Notes: generated from the sequence alone by a model not told the origin. 64,000 bases of DNA from Paenibacillus koleovorans NBRC 103111 (GCF_004000845.1 NZ_BIMA01000010.1:42443-106442); one strand, 5' to 3'. Counted from the first letter of the stretch, positions 34,816 through 44,034 are shown. Program-made: numbers and translations.

Positions 34816-35532
34816 ATGAATCAACATTTTAGCGGAGAGGAAAAAATCGGTTCGATTGTTTCCGTTTTCCCCGGTGCCAGCCATTTATTCAAGGAAGTCC
34901 AGATCGATTTCTGCTGCGGAGGCGACCGTAGTCTATTGGAGGCGATCCGTCAAAAAAATAGGGATGAGCACGAAATTTTGCGCCGTTTGAATGAGAGCTT
35001 TGCAGAAATGAAAAACAAGGCTGAGCAAGGCGGGACGGATTGGCGAGAAGAGCCGATAGCCGATTTAATCGATTATATCGTGAATCACCATCATGCTTAT
35101 TTGCGAAAAGAGCTGCCGCTGCTGAGCGAATTCATCACGAAAGTTTTACGCGTTCACGGTGGAGACCACATCGAGCTTTCGCTATTGCATAAACGGTTTC
35201 ATCAAATGAAAATCGAATTGGATCAGCATTTGATTGCGGAGGAAGAGGCACTCTTCCCGCTGTTAAAGCAATATGCGAGCCGGCCCGTTCCCGAGAAACA
35301 TGAACAGGTCATCAAAAGTTTGCGCGAGCTGGAGACGGACCATAGCGCTGTCGGGTACTATCTGAGAGAGATGAGAACGATCACGAACGGATACGCCTTG
35401 CCGCCGGAAGCATGCAGAACGTATACGGTAGCCTTTCATAAATTAGTCGAACTGGAGTCGGATCTATTCCAGCATATCCATTTGGAAAATAACATTTTAT
35501 TCCCGCGAATTGAAAATCAAGAAGTACGATAA
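34816..35532 (+). CDS. scdA: iron-sulfur cluster repair di-iron protein (RIC/ScdA/YtfE)
   Basis: A 238-residue protein. The N-terminal ScdA domain carries IDFCCGGDRSLLEA; the C-terminal hemerythrin-like bundle supplies His/Glu ligands (NHHHAYLRKELP, HKRFHQMKIELDQHLIAEEEALFP, TDHSAVGYYL, HLENNILFPR). RIC proteins repair Fe-S clusters damaged by nitric oxide or oxidants. ATG 34816 has AAAGGGTG ahead; the frame is open further up but without a site. The Fnr-type promoter predicts expression at low oxygen or nitrosative stress. It heads an operon with a second hemerythrin-like gene and ywiC. Confidence 0.92.
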   Translation: MNQHFSGEEKIGSIVSVFPGASHLFKEVQIDFCCGGDRSLLEAIRQKNRDEHEILRRLNESFAEMKNKAEQGGTDWREEPIADLIDYIVNHHHAYLRKELPLLSEFITKVLRVHGGDHIELSLLHKRFHQMKIELDQHLIAEEEALFPLLKQYASRPVPEKHEQVIKSLRELETDHSAVGYYLREMRTITNGYALPPEACRTYTVAFHKLVELESDLFQHIHLENNILFPRIENQEVR

Positions 35533-35549
35533 CGATGGAGGTGGCTGCA

Positions 35550-36101
35550 ATGAACTCTACGCCATTCGGTTGTGGAGCAATGAACAGCGGAGCAGGCAAT
35601 GCGGAGATACGGTTATGCGAACCTTTGCAGCGATTGAAGCAGGAGCATATTCCCTTGAGGATGGCCATGGACGCTTTTTATTCAACGGCCCAACAGCTTG
35701 ATGAGGAGACAGGCATAGAACAAAACGATCTCGTGCACACATGGCTTGATCAGGTTGCCGATTTTACAGTTCAGTTAAAGAAGCATTCCATTAAGGAAGA
35801 TGACGGATTATTTCCGATGATGGCCAACTACATGGGCAGAACGGTCGGTCCGATTGCTGTCATGGAATACGAGCACGAGCAAGCGGAGCATTATTTGCAA
35901 CGTTTCCTGGAGGCGGCTGGTCAAGGGGAGAGGGCGAGGAAGCACGAAGAGATTAGAATGCTTGCCGGCTACGCCGTTCAAGCTTACACCATATTGACCC
36001 AGCATTTCGGCAAAGAGGAAGCGGTGTTATTTCCTCTGGCGGAAAACATGCTGTCTCCCGAAGAAAAGCAACAATTGAACCGCATAGTGCAGGAAAAATA
36101 A
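35550..36101 (+). CDS. hemerythrin-like domain protein
   Basis: A 183-residue four-helix protein with the hemerythrin ligand pattern: LKQEHIPLRMAMDAF, LKKHSIKEDDGLFPMM, EYEHEQAEHYLQRF and LTQHFGKEEAVLFPLAE. Di-iron proteins of this type bind oxygen or nitric oxide. The N-terminus lacks the ScdA domain. ATG 35550 has GGAGGTGG six to seven bases ahead, and the gap to scdA is 17 bp, so it is in the same operon. It may supply iron or sense NO/O2 for the RIC protein; this is inference. Confidence 0.88.
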   Translation: MNSTPFGCGAMNSGAGNAEIRLCEPLQRLKQEHIPLRMAMDAFYSTAQQLDEETGIEQNDLVHTWLDQVADFTVQLKKHSIKEDDGLFPMMANYMGRTVGPIAVMEYEHEQAEHYLQRFLEAAGQGERARKHEEIRMLAGYAVQAYTILTQHFGKEEAVLFPLAENMLSPEEKQQLNRIVQEK

Positions 36102-36110
36102 GCGATGGTC

Positions 36111-36147
36111 CTGAAAGTCCCGAGATGGTTCAGCCGTTTCGGGGCTT
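36111..36147 (+). terminator. hairpin between the hemerythrin gene and ywiC
   Basis: GAAAGTCCCGA pairs with TCGGGGCTTTC (one G-T pair). Only CTT follows, so it may attenuate rather than stop transcription into ywiC. Confidence 0.4.
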
Positions 36148-36187
36148 TCCTTGTGAAGGGCATCCCTTTGGAGGGGGCGGTGTTATT

Positions 36188-36919
36188 TTGAAAAAGCGGA
36201 GTGTCGTAATTCCTCATGAGCATGGCGGCTGGGCGATGGTAAGCGTACCGTTCCTGCTCGGAATGCTGACCGGGAAACCGCAATGGATGCATGTGCCGCT
36301 ATTTTTGGCATGGCTATTTCTTTATTTATCTTCGTATCCATTTCTGCAAGCTTTTAGAAGATCCTCAGCTAGAGTTTTTTTGGTCAGATGGGGCGTCTTA
36401 TACAGCTTGGCTGCACTCGCTTTTTTGATTCCGACGATAGTGTACAAACCATCGCTTCTCTATTTTGGTCTTCCTGTTCTTGTCCTGCTGTTGGTTAACA
36501 TGTGGCATGCCAAGCGCAAATCAGAAAGAGCAATCGTGAATGACCTGTGCGCGATTCTCATTTTCTCTATCGGTGGTGCCGCTGCTTATTCGCTCGGCGA
36601 TGGAGGGTGGGATCGATCAATGGCCGCGGTCGTTCTTTTCAGCTTTTTGCATTTTACGGGCAGCGCCTTTTTCGTAAAGACGATATTTCGCGAAAGAGGG
36701 AATAAACGTTGGCTCGTCTACGCACGCTTATATCATTTGTTGCTGCTCGTCATTCCGTGGGCGGTCGGCTATCCAACCCTCATCTTCGCCTATATTTTCT
36801 CAGCGGCGCGAGCATTCTTTTTTGCAGGAAAACCATTGCGTCCATGGAAGGCGGGAATCCTTGAGATCGTGGGCGTGCTGCAATTTCTAATCCTGTCGGC
36901 GTACTTTATCCGGTTCTAG
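36188..36919 (+). CDS. ywiC: YwiC-like membrane protein
   Basis: A 243-residue membrane protein with about seven to eight hydrophobic helices. It has the YwiC family start VVIPHEHGGWAMVSVPFLLG and the charged helix ends HAKRKSERAIVNDL. YwiC is of unknown function, but in Bacillus subtilis it sits beside the fnr locus and is reported as anaerobically expressed; here it follows Fnr-boxed NO-defence genes. TTG 36188 is supported by GGAGGGGGCGG seven bases ahead. The family is related to prenyltransferase-like membrane proteins in shape, but I see no DxxxD motif. Confidence 0.82.
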   Translation: MKKRSVVIPHEHGGWAMVSVPFLLGMLTGKPQWMHVPLFLAWLFLYLSSYPFLQAFRRSSARVFLVRWGVLYSLAALAFLIPTIVYKPSLLYFGLPVLVLLLVNMWHAKRKSERAIVNDLCAILIFSIGGAAAYSLGDGGWDRSMAAVVLFSFLHFTGSAFFVKTIFRERGNKRWLVYARLYHLLLLVIPWAVGYPTLIFAYIFSAARAFFFAGKPLRPWKAGILEIVGVLQFLILSAYFIRF

Positions 36920-37042
36920 ACGACAGGACTGAGGCACTAACAGGCGGCTCTTTTGCAAAAAACAGCGATTGATAGAGAAATAGAGAGGCTGAGAGCTTGA
37001 AGTTCGCTTTACAGAGTCAAAATCGATTCCCATGCATTCGAT

Positions 37043-37058
37043 GCACAACATATTGTGA
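37043..37058. promoter_or_regulatory. NrdR box 1
   Basis: GCACAACATATTGTGA resembles the NrdR consensus. It is centred 33 bp (three helical turns) before box 2, the usual spacing of paired NrdR sites. Confidence 0.75.
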
Positions 37059-37060
37059 GG

Positions 37061-37066
37061 TATAAT
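37061..37066 (+). promoter_or_regulatory. -10 element of the nrdJ promoter
   Basis: TATAAT lies between the two NrdR boxes, so repressor binding would cover it. The -35 region is weak. Confidence 0.65.
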
Positions 37067-37075
37067 GAGTCCTAC

Positions 37076-37091
37076 ACACTATATATTGTGT
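37076..37091. promoter_or_regulatory. NrdR box 2
   Basis: ACACTATATATTGTGT is an almost perfect NrdR box and nearly palindromic. Confidence 0.85.
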
Positions 37092-37187
37092 TGCGCCCAA
37101 CCGTTCGGCTGGTCGCCTACATATCATAGGATATAGCGTTTCTCAAGTCAGGACTTACTTTCACTACTTTTCCGGGAGGTTTTTATT

Positions 37188-39836
37188 TTGGAAACCGCAC
37201 GTGCAGTCAAGCGTCTGGAGGGTTTGAGCGAGAAAATCTTTTTGGACCGATACGCCATGAAGGATGCCTATACCGAGCATACGAAGGTAGGCGACACGGT
37301 GCTCGTCCTGACCAAGGATGATCCGAAATTCCCGAGCAAGGACGTAGGCGAAGTTGTTGCTCGCAATGGTCGCCATGTGACCGTGAAGCTGCGAAACGGC
37401 GAGCTGTTCGAATCCACCATCGAGAAACTCACCCTGAACGTTGAGCATACGCCGGAGCAAATGTGGGATCGGTTGGCGACCGCTATGGCGTCCGTCGAGA
37501 CGACTCCGGAGAAGAAAAAGGAATGGAAGGAAAACTTCCGCTACATCCTGGACGACTGGAGGCTCGTTCCAGGTGGACGGATCGCAGCAGGCGCCGGAGC
37601 CAGCGATGAGCTGACTCTATTCAATTGCTATGTCGTCCCATCCCCGCACGACAGCCGCGGCGGCATCATGAGCACGCTGTCGGAGATGACCGAGATCATG
37701 TCGCGCGGCGGCGGCGTAGGGATCAACCTGAGCTCGCTGCGTCCTCGCCGTGCCGTGGTGAAGGGCGTGAACGGCTCCTCCAGCGGCGCCGTATCTTGGG
37801 GCGGGTTGTTCAGCTACACGACCGGCCTGATCGAACAAGGCGGCAGCCGTCGAGGCGCGCTTATGCTGATGATCAACGACTGGCATCCGGACCTGATGGA
37901 TTTCATCACCGTCAAGTCGACGATGGGCCAAATCACCAACGCCAACTTGTCCGTTTGCGTCAGCAACGCCTTCATGAAAGCCGTGAAGGAAGACCTGGAC
38001 TGGGATCTCGTGTTCCCGGACACGACGGTGGCGGACTACAACGAGACTTGGGACGGCGACCTCGTCAAGTGGCGCGCCGCCGGCAAGCCGGTCCGCACTT
38101 ACCGTACGGTGAAGGCGCGCGAGGTGTGGCACACGATCATCGAGTCCGCCTGGAAATCGGCCGAGCCGGGTGTCGTCTTCATGGAGTACTACAACCAGAT
38201 GTCCAACAGCTGGTATTTCAACCCGATCATTTGTACTAATCCGTGCGGAGAACAAGGACTGCCGGCTTGGGGCGTGTGCAACCTGTCCGCCGTCAACCTG
38301 TCGAAGTTTTATGATCAGAAGAACCACGACGTTGCTTGGGATGAGCTGGGCAAGACGGTTCGTTATTCCGTTCGTTTCCTGGACAATGTCATCGACAAAA
38401 CACCGTATCATTTTGAAGAAAACCAAATCAACCAGATGGGCGAGCGCCGCGTTGGGCTTGGCACGATGGGGCTGGCGGAGCTGATGATCAAGCTCGAGAT
38501 CCGTTACGGCAGCCCGGAATCGCTCGTGTTCCTGGACCAATTGTACGGCTTCATGGCGCGCGAGGCGTACATCTCTTCCGCCGATATCGCCGGGGAGAAA
38601 GGTTCCTTCAAGCATTATGACCGCGACAAATTCCTGCAAAGCGGATTCATGAAGCAAATCGTCGAGACATATCCGGAAGTCGGTTCAGCGATCGAGAAAA
38701 AAGGCATGCGCAACGTCACCGTCATTACACAGGCACCTACCGGCAGCACGGGCACGATGGTCGGTACATCGACGGGGATCGAGCCTTACTTCGCCTTCGA
38801 ATATTTCCGCCAAAGCCGCCTCGGCTTCGACAAGCAATACGTGCCGATTGCGCAGGAGTGGAAGGACAAGAATCCGAATCAGGACTTGCCGGACTACTAC
38901 GTCACTTCGATGAGCTTGTCCGCTCAGGATCATATCCGCGTGCAAGCGGCGATCCAGAAATGGGTCGACAGCTCGATCTCGAAGACGGCGAACGCGCCTC
39001 ATGATTTCACCGTCGAAGAGACGAAGGAGCTGTACGAGCTGGCGTTCGACTTGGGCTGCAAAGGCGTGACGATCTACCGCGACGGCAGCCGCGACGTGCA
39101 GGTGCTCTCGACGGCGAAGGAGGAGAAAAAGGAAGAGCCGGCTAAAGCCGCCGTTCCGGTAGCTGCTGTTGCTTCAGCTGCAGTTGCGGAAGCCTCCCCT
39201 GCAGACGCGGGTCAGCATGCCTCAGCTGAGTCGGAGCTGACCGAACTGTCCAGCACGCTCGCGGTGACGATCGATCCGCAGACGAAACAAGTGTTCGACA
39301 AACAGTACAAGCGCCGTCCGCAAATATTGAGAGGCGCTACCTACAAGTACAATACGCCATTCGGCATGGCTTATATTACAATCAACGACATGAACAATAG
39401 TCCGAGCGAAATATTCCTGAACGTGGGCAAAGCCGGCTCCGATGTCTTCGCCATGTCCGAAGCGCTCGGCCGCGTCTGCTCCTTGTTCCTGCGCTACGGC
39501 GACCATGGCGACAAGGCGCAGCTGCTGATCAAGCACCTGAAGGGCATCGGCGGGTCCGGCGCGATCGGCTTCGGCCCGAACCGCGTCGAATCAATCGCCG
39601 ACGCGGTAGCCAAGGCGCTCGAGTCGCACATCGCCGGCGATGACGACCCGGCCAGCGAATACGTCACCGCTGCGCAGGAGGTGACGGCTACATCGGAGAA
39701 GCCGGCCTTCACTTACGTCTCCGCCGTCAGCGAGAGCTCCTCGACCGACCTGTGTCCGTCGTGTGGCTCCGCCTCCCTCATCAACTCCGAGGGCTGCAAG
39801 AACTGCTCCAACTGCGGCTATAGCCGTTGTTCTTAA
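37188..39836 (+). CDS. nrdJ: adenosylcobalamin-dependent (class II) ribonucleotide reductase
   Basis: An 882-residue class II reductase. It makes deoxyribonucleotides with B12 and without oxygen. The N-terminal 100 residues are a short beta domain; the barrel carries the substrate loop LFNCYVVPSP, GGGVGINLSSLRP, the conserved NPCGEQ motif, and the phosphate loop APTGSTGTMVGTSTGIEP. After about residue 640 an Ala/Glu/Pro linker leads to a C-terminal domain (LRGATYKYNTPFGMAYITIN) and a zinc-ribbon-like Cys cluster with CPSCGS and CKNCSNCGYSRCS that supplies the redox-active cysteines. TTG 37188 follows GGGAGGT by seven bases. NrdR boxes at the promoter fit. No cobalamin riboswitch is visible. 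Confidence 0.94.
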   Translation: METARAVKRLEGLSEKIFLDRYAMKDAYTEHTKVGDTVLVLTKDDPKFPSKDVGEVVARNGRHVTVKLRNGELFESTIEKLTLNVEHTPEQMWDRLATAMASVETTPEKKKEWKENFRYILDDWRLVPGGRIAAGAGASDELTLFNCYVVPSPHDSRGGIMSTLSEMTEIMSRGGGVGINLSSLRPRRAVVKGVNGSSSGAVSWGGLFSYTTGLIEQGGSRRGALMLMINDWHPDLMDFITVKSTMGQITNANLSVCVSNAFMKAVKEDLDWDLVFPDTTVADYNETWDGDLVKWRAAGKPVRTYRTVKAREVWHTIIESAWKSAEPGVVFMEYYNQMSNSWYFNPIICTNPCGEQGLPAWGVCNLSAVNLSKFYDQKNHDVAWDELGKTVRYSVRFLDNVIDKTPYHFEENQINQMGERRVGLGTMGLAELMIKLEIRYGSPESLVFLDQLYGFMAREAYISSADIAGEKGSFKHYDRDKFLQSGFMKQIVETYPEVGSAIEKKGMRNVTVITQAPTGSTGTMVGTSTGIEPYFAFEYFRQSRLGFDKQYVPIAQEWKDKNPNQDLPDYYVTSMSLSAQDHIRVQAAIQKWVDSSISKTANAPHDFTVEETKELYELAFDLGCKGVTIYRDGSRDVQVLSTAKEEKKEEPAKAAVPVAAVASAAVAEASPADAGQHASAESELTELSSTLAVTIDPQTKQVFDKQYKRRPQILRGATYKYNTPFGMAYITINDMNNSPSEIFLNVGKAGSDVFAMSEALGRVCSLFLRYGDHGDKAQLLIKHLKGIGGSGAIGFGPNRVESIADAVAKALESHIAGDDDPASEYVTAAQEVTATSEKPAFTYVSAVSESSSTDLCPSCGSASLINSEGCKNCSNCGYSRCS

Positions 39837-39863
39837 GAGTGAAGCTTGGGGATAGTTCCTGAG

Positions 39864-39977
39864 ACTACTTGTGAGTTGTAACTTGATTTGTCGTCGTTAG
39901 GAAGATGAAATGTCATTGAAATTGAACAAAAATGTCGCTCGCCCGTGCCTTCATGGTACGGGCTTTTTGTCATATGG
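39864..39977 (+). repeat. 114-bp direct repeat, copy 1
   Basis: Begins ACTACTTGTGAGTTGTAACTT and ends TTTTTGTCATATGG. The copy at 45921-46034 has equal length and differs by roughly ten or fewer substitutions. The last third is an intrinsic terminator (GCCCGTGCC/GGTACGGGC then TTTTTG). Confidence 0.9.
39948..39969 (+). terminator. terminator after nrdJ (inside repeat copy 1)
   Basis: CCCGTGCC pairs with GGTACGGG around TTCAT, followed by CTTTTTG. It likely ends nrdJ transcription. Confidence 0.8.
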
Positions 39978-40027
39978 GTTTCAAAATGTCCTCGTAGTTT
40001 AACCCCTACCTATAGAGGTAATAACTA

Positions 40028-40350
40028 TTGGGGAATGTGCTGCCTTATCAAACGTGGTATTGGCAGAAGGGCCAAACCTATACCCTGACGCCAGGCGATC
40101 ATACCATCACTGTAGATGTACGGGAAGACGGTGCAATGCTAGACACGATCCTGTTGACGACCAATACGAACTACGTGCAGGATTTGCTCTGGTATGAGGC
40201 GGAGTCAGGCACGATGACATCGCCCATACAAGCTTCTGCTTGTACAGGCGCCTCGAATGGACAATGCGCTAAAGTTCCGGATGGGCAAGGCAACAATGTG
40301 GGCAAGTCCAGCGTAACGATGACCGTATATGACGGTGGTATCTTCATTTC
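40028..40350 (+). pseudogene. fragment of a multi-CBM secreted protein (CBM6/35-like)
   Basis: About 107 codons read in one frame with clear carbohydrate-binding-module character: the end of one module (LTPGDHTITVDVREDGAMLD, TILLTTNTNYV) and the start of the next (WYEAESGTMTSPIQAS, then ASNGQCAKVPDGQGNN and VTMTVYDGG). A TAA lies just upstream in frame, no start or signal peptide is present, and similarity stops where the AraC gene's 3' end begins on the other strand. It is therefore a remnant cut at both ends, probably from a secreted glycoside hydrolase or polysaccharide lyase. It lies just after repeat copy 1, which suggests recombination at this junction. Confidence 0.75.
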
Positions 40351-40368
40351 CGAAAGATATGCAAGGTT

Positions 40369-41220
40369 TCATTGCAAATCCTTTTTTAATTTCCGATATG
40401 CGCTCGGGGACATGCCGTTCATACTCTTGAACACGCGCCCGAAATGCGTAGTATTGGTGAAGCCAGTCTGAAGGGCGATTTCCGTTATGTCCGACCCGGT
40501 GTGGCAAAGCAGCCGCTGCGCTTCCTTTATTCGAAGACTATTCAAATATTCTACATACGTAAAGCCGGTCAATTGCTTAAATCGTGAGCTTAAATAGTTG
40601 GCGTTGAAATGAAACCGGGACGCCAAATCGTGCAGTTGAAGCGGCTCTCTGAAGTGCACGTTTATGAAGCGCAGCATATGTGCAATATTCGCTTGCATCG
40701 AGCCATTCGACAGATGATGTTCCAAAGGTTGGAGAGCAAGTCTCGCTGCGAACAGGAGCAGCTGCTTGACGAGCATAACGATCTCCTGCTCAAACCCTAC
40801 AGGCTGGTGCTTGGCCTCGTACATGATTCGGAACAAAATACTTTCTACATATTGTTGTTCTTCTGGGAGAAATCGAAGGACCCGGTCCTGCTGTATGAAA
40901 GTGTATAGCAAATCGATAGGCGGAATGGAGTGGCGATGCGGCGCGATCCAGCTCGAGTGGAAGCTGAGCTCAATTTTTTCGTAGGGGCTTGTCTCGGCAT
41001 CCATGGTGCGGTGTATGTCTTGCGGAGCGATGAAGATCATCTCGCCCTTGGACATCGAATAGGCACGCTCTTTCACGAAGAAACGTCGTTTACCGTCGAT
41101 CAGGTAAGTGATTTCAAAATGGGGGTGCCAATGACTATCCATATAATAATGAGGCTTTCTCATACGCTTGACAGCGACTTTCCCCAGATCGTATGAAGTT
41201 CCGGTTTCTGTCAAATACAT
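40369..41220 (-). CDS. AraC family transcriptional regulator (cupin-type N-terminus)
   Basis: A 283-residue one-component regulator. Residues 20-150 are a cupin-like sensing domain (YYMDSHWHPHFEITYLIDGK, then GEMIFIAPQDIHRT). The last 100 residues are an AraC double helix-turn-helix (LHDLASRFHFNANYLSSRFK and EIALQTGFTNTTHFGRVFKS). GTG 41229 and ATG 41220 are in frame; GGAG stands ten bases ahead of the ATG. It is divergent from the GH2 gene, the usual target for such regulators, and probably responds to a sugar released by it. The 3' end abuts the CBM fragment. Confidence 0.88.
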   Translation of the reverse strand: MYLTETGTSYDLGKVAVKRMRKPHYYMDSHWHPHFEITYLIDGKRRFFVKERAYSMSKGEMIFIAPQDIHRTMDAETSPYEKIELSFHSSWIAPHRHSIPPIDLLYTFIQQDRVLRFLPEEQQYVESILFRIMYEAKHQPVGFEQEIVMLVKQLLLFAARLALQPLEHHLSNGSMQANIAHMLRFINVHFREPLQLHDLASRFHFNANYLSSRFKQLTGFTYVEYLNSLRIKEAQRLLCHTGSDITEIALQTGFTNTTHFGRVFKSMNGMSPSAYRKLKKDLQ

Positions 41221-41300
41221 GGTGATCACGCTCCAGTTCGGCCGTGCAATCTTCTTACATTATAACCTAACAAAATGTAGAAAGTCTCTACATATCGGTC

Positions 41301-41329
41301 CTGAACCCTAATGCGTTCCACTCTATAAT
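41301..41329 (+). promoter_or_regulatory. candidate promoter of the GH2 gene
   Basis: CTGAAC (41301-41306), 17-bp spacer, TATAAT (41324-41329). The poor -35 fits an activator-dependent promoter. Confidence 0.5.
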
Positions 41330-41367
41330 AGAAGCGAAAGAGGGATTGAACGACCTAGGAGAGGAAA

Positions 41368-44034
41368 ATGAATATGCAAATTCGAGGGAGAACGAGTCGA
41401 ACAATTACGTCGGATTGGAGTTTTGTGTATTACGCTGATCCCGAGTTAGATGAATCCTATGCCGCTGAGGGTCACGCCGACGACGAGTGGGTGGCGATTG
41501 GGCTGCCGCATACTTGGAGCACGTACGAAACGACCGGAGAGCTGCATCCCTTCATCATGCACCCGTCCGAGAAAGACGATTCCTACTGGTGGTACGGCTG
41601 GGGATGGTACCGGAAACGGCTTCATATCTCGGACAAACATGCCGGCAAAAGGCTGTTTCTGGAATTCGACGGTGTGATGAAGGTTGCCAGGGTATACGTG
41701 AACGGCGAGTTTGTCGGCGAGCACAAGGGAGGGTACGCTTCGTTCTCCCTGGATGTGAGCGGGCATGTGCGTATAGGCGGCAGCAATGTGATAGCCGTGG
41801 CCGTGTCGAATCGCCGCAACGATCTGTTCGGCAGCATTCCACCGATGACGGCGGGTAATTTCAACGTATACGGCGGCATTTACCGGGACGTGCGTATCGT
41901 TGTGAAGGAGCCTCTTCATATCCCGTTCCAAGGGAGCGCAGATCACGAGGGAGGCACAATTGTCACTACACCGCAAGTTTCGCACGAAAGCGCCACTGTC
42001 CGTGTGCGGACGTATATGAAAAATGACGGACAAGAAGACAAACGTTGCACCCTCGTCACATATGTACTGGATGCCGACGAGCGCGAGGCGGCGACTATGG
42101 TTGCTCAAGCGACAATTCCGTACGGGAGCATGCACATGTTCGACCAGACCAGTCCCTCGATCGCTCAACCGAAGCTCTGGTCGCCCGATGAACCGAACAT
42201 GTACAAGGTCGTGTCCCTTGTCCTGGACGAGGACGTTCCGGTGGACCGATACGAGAGTCCGCTCGGCTTCCGTTGGTTTCATTGGGATTACGAGCAGAAG
42301 CGGCTTTTCTGGAACGGGGAGCTCCTCCTGATTCGGGGGACGAACCGCCATCAGGAATATCCGTGGCTGGGCGACGCCATTCCCAAGTGGATGCACGACA
42401 TGGACCTGCACGATATGCGGATCAATCAGGGCCATAACTTTATGCGCACGTGCCACTATACCCAGGACAAATATGTATACGACTGGTGCGACCGCCATGG
42501 AATCATTGTGTGCGAGGAAGTGCCGAATATCAAGAACATTGAATTCGGCGACGCCGTGCAGGAGCAGCAAGTTCGAGAGATGATTCGCCGCGACCGCAAT
42601 CATCCGAGCATCGCCATGTGGAGCATGGGCAACGAGACGACGAACGCAGCTGATGCTGCGTGGGCGAGGGAAGAAGACGATACCCGCATCATTCATTATC
42701 GGCATGTCGGAGGCAGAGGAGAGCAGGAGCCGCACAATCACCATCAGCTGGAGATGGAGAATGTGCTGCGCTGCACGATACGCGGCTGGTACAACGCGGA
42801 TGTGAAACCGTTGCAGCCGGACAACGGCCAGCATACCGGGCATGAACGCTGGCAGCACGATATGGCGCTAATAGAGGGAGGCAGCTACCGCGGGCGTATC
42901 GATATGAACGGCGTCATGTGGATTTATGCCGATCATGGCGCAGACCGCGAATACGTGAATGCTCCGCTCAAGCATGTCAATCCGAAAGGATGGGTGGACG
43001 CCTATCGTGTGCCCAAGCTGATGTATTACTTGTGGCAAGCCCACTGGTGCCCGGAGCCGATGGTGTACATGCACCCGTACGATTGGACGCTGCGTTATTT
43101 GGATCAGTGCCGATCGATCACCGTCAATAGCAATTGCGACCAGGTGGAGCTATGGTACAAGGATGAGAAAATCGGCGAACGAAAGCCAAACCGTGAGAAC
43201 GGCTATACGGTTGCATTCGAAAACGTCCGAATCAGGAAAGGGTTGCTGCGCGCGATTGGCTGGCGAGCCGGCGTTCTTGCGGCAACGCATCGGCTTGCGA
43301 CGCACGGCGAGCCGGCAAAGCTGCAGCTTCGTTCGAAGCAGCAGGAGTGGACGGGCGAGAAAAGGCTTGTGGCCGACCGGTCGAGCATCGCTTTGCTGGA
43401 AGTCGATATTGTCGACGAGCATGACGTTCACGTTTTCGGCGCAACGAACGAGCTATACGTCGAGGTTGAAGGGGAGGGGCGGCTCGTCAGCCCGTCTGTG
43501 TATACTTCCGATATCGACAAGCATGAAGAGATGGAAGGAACGATGTACGTGGATGCGCCTGTAACAATCGTCGTTCGAACGACGAATAGGGCCGGGACCA
43601 TTCGCGTGACGGTGTCGTCGCCGGGCTTGCAGTCCGCCGTCATCGAGCTGGAAAGTGGGGAGCGGGTTCAGTTGAGTGACCGTAATGATGATGATGGCAT
43701 CATTGAGCCGCCTTGTTTGTCCCGAGGAGACATTTCGCAGGTTAGACCGAGGACTGGTGATGCCGCTGCTTTAGCCGCGCATCCCATGGCACTGCCGCTA
43801 ATCAACCATGATATTGATTATGATGACCGCGATCCCTTGCTGTACGAACGCGATATGACAGCCTTCCTCCTGTCGCTTAACCCCCATGTGCAGCCAGCTT
43901 CGGCTCCGTTCGTTGCCCTTGTCCGCTTAATGACTCTACAGTTGCACATGGACAACGGGCGTATGGTGGCCGATGATTTTAATTTCAATATCGAGCGTTA
44001 CAACGAGGAGTGCAGCGGGAACAGCAAAGCTTAA
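41368..44034 (+). CDS. glycoside hydrolase family 2 protein (beta-galactosidase/glucuronidase-like)
   Basis: An 888-residue GH2 enzyme without signal peptide. It has the sugar-binding jelly roll (SDWSFVYYADPELDESY, GLPHTW, WWYGWGWYRKRLHI, FDGVMKVARVYVNGEFVGEHKGGYASF), an Ig-like domain, a TIM barrel (FRWFHWDYEQKRLFWNGELLL, RGTNRHQEYPWLGDAIPKWM, MRTCHYTQDKYVYDWCDRHG), the acid/base E423 in MWSMGNE and E493 (GHERW) as a candidate nucleophile. C-terminal Ig-like domains follow. The nucleophile loop is unusual, so activity is not certain. It probably acts in the cytoplasm on imported oligosaccharides. It is divergent from the AraC gene. Confidence 0.85.
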   Translation: MNMQIRGRTSRTITSDWSFVYYADPELDESYAAEGHADDEWVAIGLPHTWSTYETTGELHPFIMHPSEKDDSYWWYGWGWYRKRLHISDKHAGKRLFLEFDGVMKVARVYVNGEFVGEHKGGYASFSLDVSGHVRIGGSNVIAVAVSNRRNDLFGSIPPMTAGNFNVYGGIYRDVRIVVKEPLHIPFQGSADHEGGTIVTTPQVSHESATVRVRTYMKNDGQEDKRCTLVTYVLDADEREAATMVAQATIPYGSMHMFDQTSPSIAQPKLWSPDEPNMYKVVSLVLDEDVPVDRYESPLGFRWFHWDYEQKRLFWNGELLLIRGTNRHQEYPWLGDAIPKWMHDMDLHDMRINQGHNFMRTCHYTQDKYVYDWCDRHGIIVCEEVPNIKNIEFGDAVQEQQVREMIRRDRNHPSIAMWSMGNETTNAADAAWAREEDDTRIIHYRHVGGRGEQEPHNHHQLEMENVLRCTIRGWYNADVKPLQPDNGQHTGHERWQHDMALIEGGSYRGRIDMNGVMWIYADHGADREYVNAPLKHVNPKGWVDAYRVPKLMYYLWQAHWCPEPMVYMHPYDWTLRYLDQCRSITVNSNCDQVELWYKDEKIGERKPNRENGYTVAFENVRIRKGLLRAIGWRAGVLAATHRLATHGEPAKLQLRSKQQEWTGEKRLVADRSSIALLEVDIVDEHDVHVFGATNELYVEVEGEGRLVSPSVYTSDIDKHEEMEGTMYVDAPVTIVVRTTNRAGTIRVTVSSPGLQSAVIELESGERVQLSDRNDDDGIIEPPCLSRGDISQVRPRTGDAAALAAHPMALPLINHDIDYDDRDPLLYERDMTAFLLSLNPHVQPASAPFVALVRLMTLQLHMDNGRMVADDFNFNIERYNEECSGNSKA

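Noticed and set aside
36920..37187. Cobalamin riboswitch before the B12-dependent reductase
   Set aside because: No B12-box or conserved core is visible; the leader is short and occupied by NrdR boxes.
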